From JAWOJF01 sp046481785 (GTDB lineage: Bacteria; Bacteroidota; Ignavibacteria; Ignavibacteriales; Ignavibacteriaceae), in contig JAWOJF010000002.1 of assembly GCA_046481785.1 (NCBI GenBank), positions 1-24,224 of the forward strand: DNA of 24,224 nt, written 5' to 3'. Below are positions 1 through 8,289 of the stretch, piece by piece (position 1 is the stretch's first letter; each line of letters starts with the position of its first letter). Under the pieces are notes generated by a model that was given only the letters and a program-made list of their open reading frames with translations, was not told the origin of the DNA and made no database searches. Position numbers and translations under genes: made by a program.

Positions 1-141
1 CCCGAAGCTTCAGAAAAAACTAAAACCGTTTATCAGAAGAAGCCTGCTTTTAAGCCGGTAAATCCGAAAAACGGAAACCATGGAATTGCTCTTGAACTTT
101 CACAGGGCGATTCTGTAACAAAAGATTTTGAACGTTTTTAG
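1..141 (+). CDS. C-terminal tail of a probable methyl-accepting chemotaxis protein (5' end outside window)
   Basis: Frame 1 is open from the first base to a TAG at 139-141, giving 46 residues of a protein that starts upstream. No folded domain is visible: the segment is low-complexity and rich in Lys, Pro and Ser. It ends in DFERF, which fits the aromatic-x-x-aromatic C-terminal pentapeptide of receptors that tether CheR and CheB (NWETF in E. coli). The complete receptor at 718-2442 ends the same way (DFEKF) after a similar linker, and cheW follows 24 bases later, so I infer the end of another receptor in the same operon. A CheA is less likely because CheA ends in a CheW-like domain. The rest of the gene cannot be seen. 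Confidence 0.65.
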   Translation, partial: PEASEKTKTVYQKKPAFKPVNPKNGNHGIALELSQGDSVTKDFERF

Positions 142-165
142 ATAACTAAATAAAAGGAGAAACAA

Positions 166-672
166 ATGAATACCTCAATAACAGAAGTAAGGCAGTACCT
201 TACGTTCAAACTTGCTGAGGAAATTTTTGGTGTCGATGTAGCCCAGGTAAGAGAAATACTTGACTACATAAAAATTACCAAAGTACCTCAGACACCAGAC
301 TTCATGTGCGGAGTAATAAATCTCAGGGGAAGCGTTGTCCCTGTTGTGGACATGCGCCTGAAGTTTGATCTTGAAAAGACCGAAACTACAGTAAATACAT
401 GTATAGTTGTGGTTGAAGTAAACCTTAACGGCGAGAATACTATACTTGGTGCACTTGTTGATTCAGTTCAGGAAGTAATTGAACTTGATCCGGCAGAAAT
501 TGAACCCGCACCAAAGATTGGTACAAAACTAAAAACCGACTTTATCAAAGGAATGGGGAAAAGAGATGATAAGTTCATCATTCTGCTTGATATTGATGCA
601 GTATTTTCTTCAGAGGAATTAATCCTGACACAACAGGTAAATGGACTTGTAGCAGAAGAAATCTCTAATTAA
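166..672 (+). CDS. cheW: CheW chemotaxis coupling protein
   Basis: The 168-residue product is one CheW/SH3-like domain, which bridges receptors to the CheA kinase in the cytoplasmic signalling array. The family core is clear: YLTFKLAEEIFGVDVAQVRE near residues 11-30, the PxxPxFxxGVINLRG segment at about 41-55, and VVPVVDMR just after. The length is normal for CheW. An AAGGAG Shine-Dalgarno sits about 8 bases before the ATG, which supports this start. It lies between two receptor genes, followed by cheR, cheD and cheB, so it belongs to a dedicated chemotaxis cluster. CheA and CheY are not in the window and may lie upstream. Confidence 0.96.
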   Translation: MNTSITEVRQYLTFKLAEEIFGVDVAQVREILDYIKITKVPQTPDFMCGVINLRGSVVPVVDMRLKFDLEKTETTVNTCIVVVEVNLNGENTILGALVDSVQEVIELDPAEIEPAPKIGTKLKTDFIKGMGKRDDKFIILLDIDAVFSSEELILTQQVNGLVAEEISN

Positions 673-717
673 AATTTTTTTATAACTATAGGGGCGCAGC
701 AAGGAAAATGATTTACA

Positions 718-2442
718 ATGAAATGGTTCTACAATCTTAGAATAAGCGTAAAACTTATATCCGCATTTATACTGGTTTCAGGTATAACCGCTTTTGTCGG
801 GTTCCAGGGTATGACCAATATGAGTACAATAAACGATATGCTCAATAAACTTTATGAAAATGAAATGCTGGGTATATCATATCTTAAAGAAGCAAACGTT
901 GATCTGATTTATTTTAGCAGGGCACAAAATAACTTTCTCACTTCTGCCGATCAGGAAGAAAGAGACAGACATTATTCGCATATGGAAAAATATGAGAGCC
1001 TGCTTAAAGAAAACTTTGAAAAAACCAAGCCATTGATCCACTCAGAACAGGGAAAGGAGCTGCTGGACCAATTTGAAGGCGAATGGAACGCATATAAAGC
1101 AATTGTTGAGAAAGTAGTAAATCTCGCAAACAGAGAAGGTTTTACTGATAAACGGGAATCCCTTGATTTGGCAAGAGGAGAGGGGCGTAAACAGTCTGAT
1201 CTTGTTGATACTATTCTTTCCCGCCTTTCAAGAATAAAGGAGGAGAATGGAAGGACGTTCTACAGTGAAAGCGATGAAGTCTATGCTGAAGCTAGAAGTT
1301 TTATGCTAATGCTAATTTTTGGTGCAGTAGGCATCGGTATAGGATTTGGAATTTTTATCTCAAGAATTATCAGCAAACCTTTAGTTAAAGGTGTAGATTT
1401 TGCCAAAGTTGTTGCAAGTGGTGATTTAACGCAAAAAGTTGATATAAATCAGAAAGATGAAATAGGTGAACTTGCCTCTGCACTTAATGATATGGTTGAT
1501 CACATTAAAGAGGTAGTGGAAAATGTAAAAGCAGCAGCAGATAATGTTACAGCGGGAAGTCAGGAGCTAAGCTCAAGCTCTGAGCAGATGTCCCAGGGAG
1601 CAACCGAACAGGCAGCAGCGGCTGAGGAAGCCTCTTCATCAATGGAACAGATGAGTGCAAATATAAAACAAAATGCTGAAAACTCTCATGAAACAGAGAG
1701 CATAGCTCTAAAATCTGCTGAAGACGCTAAAGAAGGTGGCAAAGCCGTTTCAGATACAGTTGTGGCAATGAAAGATATAGCCGGCAAAATTTCAATTATT
1801 GAAGAAATAGCCCGCCAGACAAATCTGCTTGCACTAAACGCTGCTATTGAAGCCGCCCGTGCAGGTGAACATGGAAAAGGTTTTGCGGTTGTTGCCTCCG
1901 AGGTAAGGAAACTTGCTGAGAGAAGCCAGACTGCTGCTGCCGAAATCAGCAAACTTTCATCTTCAAGTGTTCAGGTAGCCGAAAAAGCAGGACAGATGCT
2001 TACTAAGATTGTTCCCGATATTCAGAAGACCTCTGAACTTGTTCAGGAAATTTCTGCAGCAAGTAACGAGCAGAACAGCGGCGCTGTACAGATTAACGGA
2101 GCAATACAACAGCTTAACGAGGTAATACAACAGAATGCTTCAGCTTCTGAGGAAATGGCTTCAACCGCCGAGGAGCTTTCAAGCCAGGCGTTACAGCTTC
2201 AGAATTCTATCTCATTCTTTAAACTGGATTCTAATCAGGGACGTAAGAAACAGGATTACAGTTTTGCAAAAAAGAGTGAGATTTCTGCAGGTAAACCAAT
2301 TGCAAAATCATTTTCTTCAAGCACAGCACATATTAAAACGGAAAAAAGCTTTGGCATGCACAAAGTCGGTAACGGCAATAGTGACCTTATTAAAATGAAC
2401 AGTAATGGCGATAAACCAGACCATGATTTTGAAAAATTCTAA
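718..2442 (+). CDS. Methyl-accepting chemotaxis protein with C-terminal CheR-docking pentapeptide
   Basis: A 574-residue transmembrane receptor. TM1 is at about residues 10-30, a helical periplasmic sensor region (4HB type by appearance) at about 32-190, TM2 at about 194-217, and HAMP at about 218-267. A long cytoplasmic coiled-coil hairpin follows, with its conserved tip at about 361-401 (IARQTNLLALNAAIEAARAG, then FAVVASEVRKLAERS). Glu/Gln/Ala-rich stretches at about 291-312 and 450-490 look like methylation helices. After residue 500 comes a disordered linker of about 70 residues ending in DFEKF, a probable CheR/CheB tether. The ligand cannot be inferred. AAGGAA lies upstream of the ATG; an ATG at 708 is out of frame. 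Confidence is high for the family and moderate for the exact sensor fold. Confidence 0.96.
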   Translation: MKWFYNLRISVKLISAFILVSGITAFVGFQGMTNMSTINDMLNKLYENEMLGISYLKEANVDLIYFSRAQNNFLTSADQEERDRHYSHMEKYESLLKENFEKTKPLIHSEQGKELLDQFEGEWNAYKAIVEKVVNLANREGFTDKRESLDLARGEGRKQSDLVDTILSRLSRIKEENGRTFYSESDEVYAEARSFMLMLIFGAVGIGIGFGIFISRIISKPLVKGVDFAKVVASGDLTQKVDINQKDEIGELASALNDMVDHIKEVVENVKAAADNVTAGSQELSSSSEQMSQGATEQAAAAEEASSSMEQMSANIKQNAENSHETESIALKSAEDAKEGGKAVSDTVVAMKDIAGKISIIEEIARQTNLLALNAAIEAARAGEHGKGFAVVASEVRKLAERSQTAAAEISKLSSSSVQVAEKAGQMLTKIVPDIQKTSELVQEISAASNEQNSGAVQINGAIQQLNEVIQQNASASEEMASTAEELSSQALQLQNSISFFKLDSNQGRKKQDYSFAKKSEISAGKPIAKSFSSSTAHIKTEKSFGMHKVGNGNSDLIKMNSNGDKPDHDFEKF

Positions 2443-2453
2443 TATCATTTCCG

Positions 2454-2473
2454 GGGCAGCCTGAAGGCTGCCC
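2454..2473 (+). terminator. Hairpin between the receptor gene and cheR, possible attenuator
   Basis: GGGCAGCC and GGCTGCCC form a perfect 8-bp GC-rich stem with a TGAA loop, 12 bases after the receptor stop codon. The tail is TTAAAAAATT, not a clean T-run, so full Rho-independent termination is doubtful. It may lower cheRDB expression relative to the receptor, or protect the upstream mRNA end. Confidence 0.4.
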
Positions 2474-2498
2474 TTAAAAAATTACACTTTTAGAGAAT

Positions 2499-3362
2499 AT
2501 GCTTAATACATTTATTTCAGAACATAACACCTATCTTACAAAAGATGACTTTGAAAAACTAAGCAGGTTTGTTTATAGCCAGTGCGGTATAAAAATGCCG
2601 CCGATTAAAAAAACAATGCTTGAAACCCGGTTAAAAAAAAGGCTTAAGGCTACAGGTTTAAGTACATTTCCCGATTATATCCATTATCTGTTCAGTTCTA
2701 AAGGTTTAACTGAAGAACTGGTTCACATGATAGATGTTGTTACAACCAACAAAACAGACTTTTTCAGAGAACCGGCACAATTTACTTTTCTTGCTCAAAA
2801 AGCATTACCCGAACTGGCAATGCATTTTGGTATAGGTGTGGAAAAAAGGCTGAAAGTCTGGAGTGCAGGTTGTTCAACCGGGGAAGAGCCATATACACTT
2901 GCAGTGGTTTTATCAGAATTTGCCAGGAGCTTTCCAAAGTATGACTATTCAATACTTGCTACTGATATTTCAACCAGGGTTCTTGAGGCTGCTATGACGG
3001 GAATTTATGATACTGAAAGAATTGCAGTTATTCCAATTGAATTAAAGAAAAAATATTTCCTGAAGGGAAAAGATTCTCAACGGGATAAAGTGCGTGTAAC
3101 TAATGAGCTCCGCAGGCAGGTACTCTTCCGCAGGCTTAACTTTATGGATGATGATTATAAGCTGGTAGAAAAACAGGATATTATCTTCTGCCGTAATGTA
3201 ATTATTTATTTCGATAAAGATACCCAGGAAAGAATAATTAAAAAATTATGTGACTTATTAATCCCCGGGGGTTATATGTTCCTGGGGCACTCTGAAACTA
3301 TATTAAAGATAGATATACCAATGGAACAGGTTGCGCCAAGTACTTATAAAAAATTCAAATGA
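2499..3362 (+). CDS. cheR: CheR protein-glutamate O-methyltransferase
   Basis: CheR transfers methyl groups from S-adenosylmethionine to receptor glutamates during adaptation. The 287 residues match the usual length. The N-terminal all-helical CheR_N region spans about 12-75. The catalytic domain shows TTNKTDFFRE (about 82-91), the SAM-binding WSAGCSTGEEPYTLA (about 121-135), ATDIS (about 154-158) and the family signature CRNVIIYFD (about 231-239). The beta-subdomain segment at about 187-204 (FLKG...VRVTNEL) appears to have the same length as in enteric CheR, which fits pentapeptide docking to the DFEKF/DFERF tails; that comparison is from memory. The Shine-Dalgarno is weak. The stop overlaps the cheD start as ATGA. 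Confidence 0.97.
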   Translation: MLNTFISEHNTYLTKDDFEKLSRFVYSQCGIKMPPIKKTMLETRLKKRLKATGLSTFPDYIHYLFSSKGLTEELVHMIDVVTTNKTDFFREPAQFTFLAQKALPELAMHFGIGVEKRLKVWSAGCSTGEEPYTLAVVLSEFARSFPKYDYSILATDISTRVLEAAMTGIYDTERIAVIPIELKKKYFLKGKDSQRDKVRVTNELRRQVLFRRLNFMDDDYKLVEKQDIIFCRNVIIYFDKDTQERIIKKLCDLLIPGGYMFLGHSETILKIDIPMEQVAPSTYKKFK

Positions 3363-3895
3363 AGCAATTAATTACAAGCTTACCTCTTGTATATGTAAAG
3401 CCGGGAGAATTTCATTTTAGCAGACATCCGGAACTAATTGTTACAATCCTTGGTTCATGCCTTGCTATAATTATGTATGATATTGAAAGAGGGATCTGCG
3501 CAATTTCACACAGTGTTTTGCCGGAAAAAAGTACTTATGCAAGAGATCCTGATAAAAACGATTATAAATATGTTGACTCTTCCATCCATTCCATGCTGAA
3601 AATTTTTGAAGATCATAAAATACCAAAGAGCAGGATAATGGTAAAAGTATTCGGCGGCTCCGAACAGCTTCATAATAATAAAAGGAAACAAGACTCAATT
3701 GGTAAGCAGAATATTATAATAGCAATGAATTTGCTAAAAAAGATAAACCTTAATACAGTATCAATGGATGTGGGAGGTACAAAGGGAAGAAAAATATACC
3801 TGTCTTCTCATACCGGAGAAGTTCTGCTCTCCAGGTTAAGCAGTATAAAAATTGTATCTTTAGATAAATTAAAAGTACCAGGCAGGAAAGTATGA
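3359..3895 (+). CDS. cheD: CheD receptor glutamine deamidase
   Basis: CheD deamidates specific receptor glutamines to glutamates and, in some bacteria, works with CheC and CheY in adaptation. The 178-residue product carries the CheD catalytic signature: the VTILGSCLAIIMYD segment with Thr29 and the nucleophile Cys34, then AISHSVLPE with His51. The second conserved block KVFGGSEQL follows at about residues 96-104, with GGTKGRKIYLSSHTGEV nearer the C-terminus. The length is typical. Both ends overlap neighbours by ATGA (cheR before, cheB after), so the three are translationally coupled. No cheC is visible here. Confidence 0.96.
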   Translation: MKQLITSLPLVYVKPGEFHFSRHPELIVTILGSCLAIIMYDIERGICAISHSVLPEKSTYARDPDKNDYKYVDSSIHSMLKIFEDHKIPKSRIMVKVFGGSEQLHNNKRKQDSIGKQNIIIAMNLLKKINLNTVSMDVGGTKGRKIYLSSHTGEVLLSRLSSIKIVSLDKLKVPGRKV

Positions 3896-4956
3896 AAAAA
3901 ATTAAAGTTTTGGTTGTGGACGATTCTGCAATTGTAAGACAAGCGCTAAGTGAAATATTATCTTCCGATCCGCATATTGAAGTAATTGGTACTGCTTCTG
4001 ATCCATATGTAGCCGCAAAAAGAATTAACGAAGAAATTCCTGATGTAATTACTCTTGATGTAGAAATGCCGCGGATGGATGGAATAACGTTCCTTCAGAA
4101 AATAATGTCGCAGCATCCTATACCGGTTGTTATCTGTTCAACTCTTACGGAACTGGGTTCTGCAACAGCATTTAAGGCACTTGAAGCGGGAGCTGTTGAA
4201 ATAATTACCAAGCCGAAACTAGGGGCAAAGCAGTTTTTTGAGGAATCAAAAATAAAAATATGTGATGTGGTAAAAGCTGCGGCTATGTCTAAGCTTAAGA
4301 AAAAATATTCTGCGCCCATAGAGGTAGAACCTAAACTTTCGGCAGATGCAGTAATTTCAAGACCAAATGGAAATGCAATGGTACAAACTACTGAAAAAGT
4401 AGTTGTAGTTGGCGCATCAACGGGTGGAACTGAAGCACTAAAAACTTTCCTGGAAGCTTTCCCCCAGGATTGTCCCGGTATTATAATTGTCCAGCATATG
4501 CCTGAAAATTTTACAACTGCATTTGCTAAAAGGCTGGATGGTATATGTAAAATTTCAGTTAAAGAAGCAGAAGACGGCGATAGTATAATTCGCGGCAGAG
4601 CACTGATTGCTCCCGGTAATAAACATATGCTTTTAAAAAGGAGCGGAGCGCGTTATTATGTTGAAGTTAAAGACGGTCCGCTGGTAAGCAGGCATCGCCC
4701 GTCAGTTGATGTTCTTTTCCGGTCGGCTGCAAGGTATGCAGGGCAGAATGCTATCGGTGTAATAATGACCGGTATGGGGGATGACGGCGCCAAAGGAATG
4801 CTTGAAATGAAAGAAGCCGGAGCCTTTAACATTGCCCAGGATGAAAACTCCTGTGTCGTTTTCGGTATGCCTAATGAGGCTATTAAAGCCGGCGGAGTTG
4901 ACAGGGTAACCTCTCTTAGTTTAATATGCTCAACAGTATTAAAACACCTTTCTTAA
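3892..4956 (+). CDS. cheB: CheB receptor methylesterase/deamidase response regulator
   Basis: CheB removes methyl groups from receptors when phosphorylated by CheA. The 354-residue protein has a receiver domain (about 1-120) with the acidic pair Asp10-Asp11, phospho-acceptor Asp56 in TLDVEMPRMDG, and Lys107. A linker follows, then the esterase domain (about 168-354). The catalytic triad is visible as Ser176 in GASTGGTEA, His202 in QHMPENF and Asp298 in TGMGDDGAKGM. No C-terminal docking peptide is obvious. It overlaps cheD by ATGA and closes the operon before a strong hairpin. All key residues are intact. Confidence 0.97.
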   Translation: MKKIKVLVVDDSAIVRQALSEILSSDPHIEVIGTASDPYVAAKRINEEIPDVITLDVEMPRMDGITFLQKIMSQHPIPVVICSTLTELGSATAFKALEAGAVEIITKPKLGAKQFFEESKIKICDVVKAAAMSKLKKKYSAPIEVEPKLSADAVISRPNGNAMVQTTEKVVVVGASTGGTEALKTFLEAFPQDCPGIIIVQHMPENFTTAFAKRLDGICKISVKEAEDGDSIIRGRALIAPGNKHMLLKRSGARYYVEVKDGPLVSRHRPSVDVLFRSAARYAGQNAIGVIMTGMGDDGAKGMLEMKEAGAFNIAQDENSCVVFGMPNEAIKAGGVDRVTSLSLICSTVLKHLS

Positions 4957-4991
4957 TTTTTACTAATGAATAGAAGACCGGATTTTCCGGA

Positions 4992-5025
4992 AAAGATGAC
5001 ATCTTTTTAAAAAGGTGTCATCTTT
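4992..5025 (+). terminator. Terminator hairpin after cheB
   Basis: AAAGATGACATCTTTTT faces AAAAAGGTGTCATCTTT, a near-perfect inverted repeat with one T-G wobble. It sits 36 bases after the cheB stop and is followed by AGTTTT. A smaller CCGGA/TCCGG hairpin lies just before it (4978-4990). The symmetric A/T flanks would allow weak bidirectional termination. Confidence 0.6.
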
Positions 5026-5095
5026 AGTTTTAAAGGAATTATTGAATATTCACATCCATAAATTATATCTCTCTTTCCATTGGATAAATACCCGT

Positions 5096-5122
5096 TTCTT
5101 ATTTATATTTAGTCTTAATAAA
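5096..5122. promoter_or_regulatory. 27-bp motif shared with the feo upstream region
   Basis: This 27-bp stretch matches 18375-18401 at 25 of 27 positions; the identical core is TTAGTCTTAATAA (5109-5121). It ends 11 bases before the LuxR-type regulator start. The ends form an imperfect dyad (CTTATTTA... facing ...TTAATAAA). Presence before both an iron operon and a putative heme locus suggests a common operator or promoter. The binding protein is unknown. Confidence 0.45.
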
Positions 5123-5133
5123 TTTAAGTAATT

Positions 5134-5778
5134 ATGATAAATGTAGTTATTGCCGATCCTGTCTTTCTTGTAAGAGAAGGATTGAAAAAGACCTTTGAAA
5201 GAAATAATAAGATAAATCTTGCCGGAGAAATTAAATCCCGGCAGGAATTCTGGAATAAACTGTCTGACAGTAAACCGGATATACTTATTACAGATTTTGA
5301 TTATGATAACTTTATTGATATTGATGAGATGTTATCTGTTTTTGACAAACTTCCCGATACAAATATTGTTGTTATCTCTAACCATTCGAATAAAGAAAAT
5401 ATAATTAAAGTTATAAAAAACGGTGTACTGGGATTCCTGACGAAAGAATGTAACGGCGATGAAATTATCAGGGCAGTTAATTCTGTTTCAAACGGCGAAA
5501 AATTTTTCTGTAACAAGGTACTTGATGTAATTCTTGAGAAGCATTATAACAACAACAGGAAGCAGGGGAAATCAGAAAACTTAAGTGACAGGGAAATTGA
5601 AATTATAAGGCTGATTGTTGAAGGTTGCTCAAACCAGGATATTGCCGAAAAACTTTTCTTAAGTATCCACACAGTTTACACCCACCGCAAAAACATAATG
5701 AAAAAACTTAAATTTAAATCACCTGTTGAACTTGTTTTATATGCCCTCAACTCTGGTATTGTTAACAGTTCTGAATAA
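5134..5778 (+). CDS. NarL/LuxR-family response regulator
   Basis: A cytoplasmic two-component response regulator of 214 residues. The receiver domain (about 1-120) has Asp54 in ILITDFDYD as likely phospho-acceptor, Ser82 and Lys104 in FLTKE. The acidic pocket keeps one Asp (Asp8, in IADPVF), where the family usually has an Asp pair followed by His, so metal binding may be altered. The LuxR-type helix-turn-helix lies at about 148-208 (LSDREIEIIRLIVEG, then NQDIAEKLFLSIHTVYTHR). No partner histidine kinase is visible. It is separated from the chemotaxis operon by a terminator and precedes the receptor gene at 5960 in the same direction, so it may control that locus. There is no clear Shine-Dalgarno. 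Confidence 0.9.
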   Translation: MINVVIADPVFLVREGLKKTFERNNKINLAGEIKSRQEFWNKLSDSKPDILITDFDYDNFIDIDEMLSVFDKLPDTNIVVISNHSNKENIIKVIKNGVLGFLTKECNGDEIIRAVNSVSNGEKFFCNKVLDVILEKHYNNNRKQGKSENLSDREIEIIRLIVEGCSNQDIAEKLFLSIHTVYTHRKNIMKKLKFKSPVELVLYALNSGIVNSSE

Positions 5779-5817
5779 AATTCAAAAATCTTTTCATATC
5801 AAACTTCAATTCATTAA

Positions 5818-5832
5818 TACCTAAATTAGGTA
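5818..5832. promoter_or_regulatory. Palindromic operator candidate upstream of the first TonB-dependent receptor
   Basis: TACCTAAATTAGGTA is a perfect 15-bp inverted repeat centred on one A, about 130 bases before the receptor start. A related 15-bp palindrome abuts the Cys-rich gene at 10261, and two TACCTAAA half-sites occur in the feo upstream region. ACCTAA and TTAGGT recall DtxR/IdeR half-sites but in the opposite arrangement, so the regulator is not assigned. Confidence 0.45.
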
Positions 5833-5862
5833 AATGCTACCGTAATCTTATAAATGATAACA

Positions 5863-5882
5863 TAATTTGGTAAACCAAATTA
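5863..5882. promoter_or_regulatory. 20-bp palindrome upstream of the first TonB-dependent receptor
   Basis: TAATTTGGT and ACCAAATTA are perfect inverted repeats around a central AA, 77 bases before the receptor start codon. This is suitable for a dimeric regulator, and AT-rich ends with a GC core are common in operators. It could be bound by the upstream LuxR-type regulator, but nothing in the sequence proves that. Confidence 0.45.
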
Positions 5883-5959
5883 CCCGTAACAGTGTATTGA
5901 GTAATCATTTGCCTGCCCGTATGTTTCGCCACCAATAAATCACCAGCAAAAAACTAAAG

Positions 5960-8266
5960 ATGATAGACAAAATCCTTTTTTGTGTACTGTTACTTATTTC
6001 TTTTGCAGTTACTGCGTTCTCACAGCAGGCTGCTATTACAGGGTATGTTTATGATGAGGAAAACATACCTCTTGAAAATGTTAAGGTATTTATTAATAAT
6101 TCCGGACATGGTGCATATACAGATACAGATGGAAAATTTGTTTTAATAAATATACCAGGGGGGACATATTCTGTTACTGCTTCATTTATTGGGTATGAAA
6201 CCAAAACAAAAACGATCGAGGTTAAAGAAGAATTAACATATGATCTGTCTTTTATTCTAAAGAAAAAAAATATTGAAATAAATAGTGTAGTGGTAACCGG
6301 AACCCGGACAAATAAGAATCTGCTGGATTCACCTGTAAAAACCGAAGTAATATCAAGCGAGGATATTCGTAACTCTGCCTTCACAAGGCTTGATGACATA
6401 TTACTGGAACAGCCGGGCCTGGCACTAATTAATGACCATGGTAAAGGAATACAAATGCAGGGGCTGGATCCGGCATATACTCTTATACTTATAGATGGTG
6501 AGCCGGTTATAGGCAGGACTGCAGGAACAATTGATTTATCCAGGTTCTCAGTTTCAAATTTAAAGCAGATTGAAATTGTAAAAGGCCCTTCTTCATCGCT
6601 TTACGGCAGTGAAGCTCTTGCCGGTGTTATAAATCTTATAACAGAAACACCGGAGATGCCTCACCAGTTTGAGATTCAAACACTATATAAAACTAATAAC
6701 ATAATAGATCTCGCTGGTAATGCTTCCCTCAGCAATGAAAACTTTACGGCATCCTTATCTGTTGACAGGATGAGTTCTTCGGGTTATGATCTTACACCCA
6801 ATACAATATCTCAAACCGCACCCGAATTTAATTCTTATACTATTTCTCCTTCTTTTTCATACAAGCTAAGTGATACAACTATTTTTAAATTTAACAGCCG
6901 TATTTTTCTTGAGGAACAGAACAATTCCGTGCTGATATCTTCAGGTGAAACCCAGAATTTAACTGATCAGGATGATAAGCTTACGGACTGGAATAACAGC
7001 CTGTCTTTTGAACATAAAATATCAAATAAAGTAAAATCAGAAGTAAAACTATACCTCTCCCGTTATTATACAGATTCAAAGTTAACTTATCGCAGTGGTG
7101 GTATATATGACCAGAGCAGTTTTGACCAGTATTTGTATAAGGGAGAGATCAAAAATGATTTTATTCTTAATGATAAAAATTACATCATTGCCGGCGGCGG
7201 TTATTTAAGAGAATCAGTTAAAGCTGACAGGATAGCCGACGGGGAAAAAATTAATACAAGCTATTTTTTCTTTGGACAGGAAGAATGGATACCAAATGAA
7301 ATTATTGATCTTGTAATAGGAACCCGCTTTGACTGGCATAGCGAATACTCATCCAGGTTGAGCCCTAAACTTTCTATATTGATAAAACCATATAAGTTTC
7401 TTCATCTTCGCGGATCATTCGGCAGCGGATTTAAAGCTCCAACTCTCCAGCAGCTTTATCTTGATTTTACTAATCCGCAGGCAGGTTATAGTGTATTTGG
7501 TTCTTCTAATATTAAAGAATCATTTCAGAAGCTCCGGCAGGAAGGACAGATAAGCAGAGTATTAGTTGATCCTTCGGGTATTGAAACTATACGCGCCGAA
7601 TACTCTCTTTCTTATAATCTGGGGCTGGAATTCTATCCATGGCCTTTTTTAAATGCGTCAGTTAATTTTTTCAGGAATAATGTAAATGATTTAATTGAGA
7701 CTGTTCCTATTGCAGTTAAAACCAACGGCCAGAGTGTATTTGCTTACTTCAATCTAAATAAAATCTATACACAGGGAATGGAAACTGAATTAAAATACTC
7801 TCCGGCGGATGAGATTTTATTCTCTGTCAGCTATCAATACCTTGAAGCAGTTGATGAAGATATACTTCAGCAGGTAAGGAATAAAGAAATTTCAAAAGAA
7901 GGGGCTAACGGAAGAATAAGGCCGGTGCAGGAGTCAGAGTATGGAGGGCTTTATAACCGTTCAAAACATTCAGGTACAATAAAAATTGATTATCAAAATA
8001 AGGATGCAGGTTTAACTGCCAACCTAAGGGGAATAGTACGCGGCAAATATGGTTTTGGTGATATAAACGGGAATGGAATTCTTGATGACTATAGTGAATA
8101 CGTCCCCGGTTATGCAATATGGAATTTTACAATTACAAAAAATTACTTAGATCATTTTACTTTTCTTTTTGGTATCGAAAATATACTTGATAAAACTAAC
8201 GCTGCTTTTATTCCCTCACTGCCGGGAAGAATTATTTATGGCGGTATTCAATTCTCTATGTTCTAA
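5960..8266 (+). CDS. TonB-dependent outer-membrane receptor, probably for heme or a related chelate
   Basis: A 768-residue outer-membrane transporter that would import its ligand using TonB energy. Residues 1-21 look like a signal peptide ending AFSQ. A carboxypeptidase-regulatory-like beta-sandwich spans about 24-100 (ITGYVYDEENIPLENVKVFI), as in many Bacteroidota-type receptors. A TonB-box-like INSVVVTG lies at about 107-114, the plug at about 118-230 (LILIDGEPVIG, IEIVKGPSSSLYGSEALAGVINL), then the 22-strand barrel. FGSGFKAPTLQQLYLDF sits where HmuR-type receptors carry FRAP/NPNL motifs. The protein ends in Phe, as outer-membrane barrels often do. The ligand call rests on the adjacent HmuY-like lipoprotein and chelatase homologue. 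There is no clear Shine-Dalgarno before the ATG. Confidence 0.93.
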   Translation: MIDKILFCVLLLISFAVTAFSQQAAITGYVYDEENIPLENVKVFINNSGHGAYTDTDGKFVLINIPGGTYSVTASFIGYETKTKTIEVKEELTYDLSFILKKKNIEINSVVVTGTRTNKNLLDSPVKTEVISSEDIRNSAFTRLDDILLEQPGLALINDHGKGIQMQGLDPAYTLILIDGEPVIGRTAGTIDLSRFSVSNLKQIEIVKGPSSSLYGSEALAGVINLITETPEMPHQFEIQTLYKTNNIIDLAGNASLSNENFTASLSVDRMSSSGYDLTPNTISQTAPEFNSYTISPSFSYKLSDTTIFKFNSRIFLEEQNNSVLISSGETQNLTDQDDKLTDWNNSLSFEHKISNKVKSEVKLYLSRYYTDSKLTYRSGGIYDQSSFDQYLYKGEIKNDFILNDKNYIIAGGGYLRESVKADRIADGEKINTSYFFFGQEEWIPNEIIDLVIGTRFDWHSEYSSRLSPKLSILIKPYKFLHLRGSFGSGFKAPTLQQLYLDFTNPQAGYSVFGSSNIKESFQKLRQEGQISRVLVDPSGIETIRAEYSLSYNLGLEFYPWPFLNASVNFFRNNVNDLIETVPIAVKTNGQSVFAYFNLNKIYTQGMETELKYSPADEILFSVSYQYLEAVDEDILQQVRNKEISKEGANGRIRPVQESEYGGLYNRSKHSGTIKIDYQNKDAGLTANLRGIVRGKYGFGDINGNGILDDYSEYVPGYAIWNFTITKNYLDHFTFLFGIENILDKTNAAFIPSLPGRIIYGGIQFSMF

Positions 8267-8289
8267 AAATTAAAAAGGAGTTATTCTAA

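Noticed and set aside
2135..2398. 87-residue frame overlapping the receptor C-terminus
   Set aside because: It is a shifted frame of the receptor hairpin and linker with biased composition and no start signal.
5779..5959. Cobalamin riboswitch before the TonB-dependent receptor
   Set aside because: With a CbiX-like gene nearby a B12 element was looked for, but the conserved B12-box and core elements are not visible; the gap contains palindromes instead.
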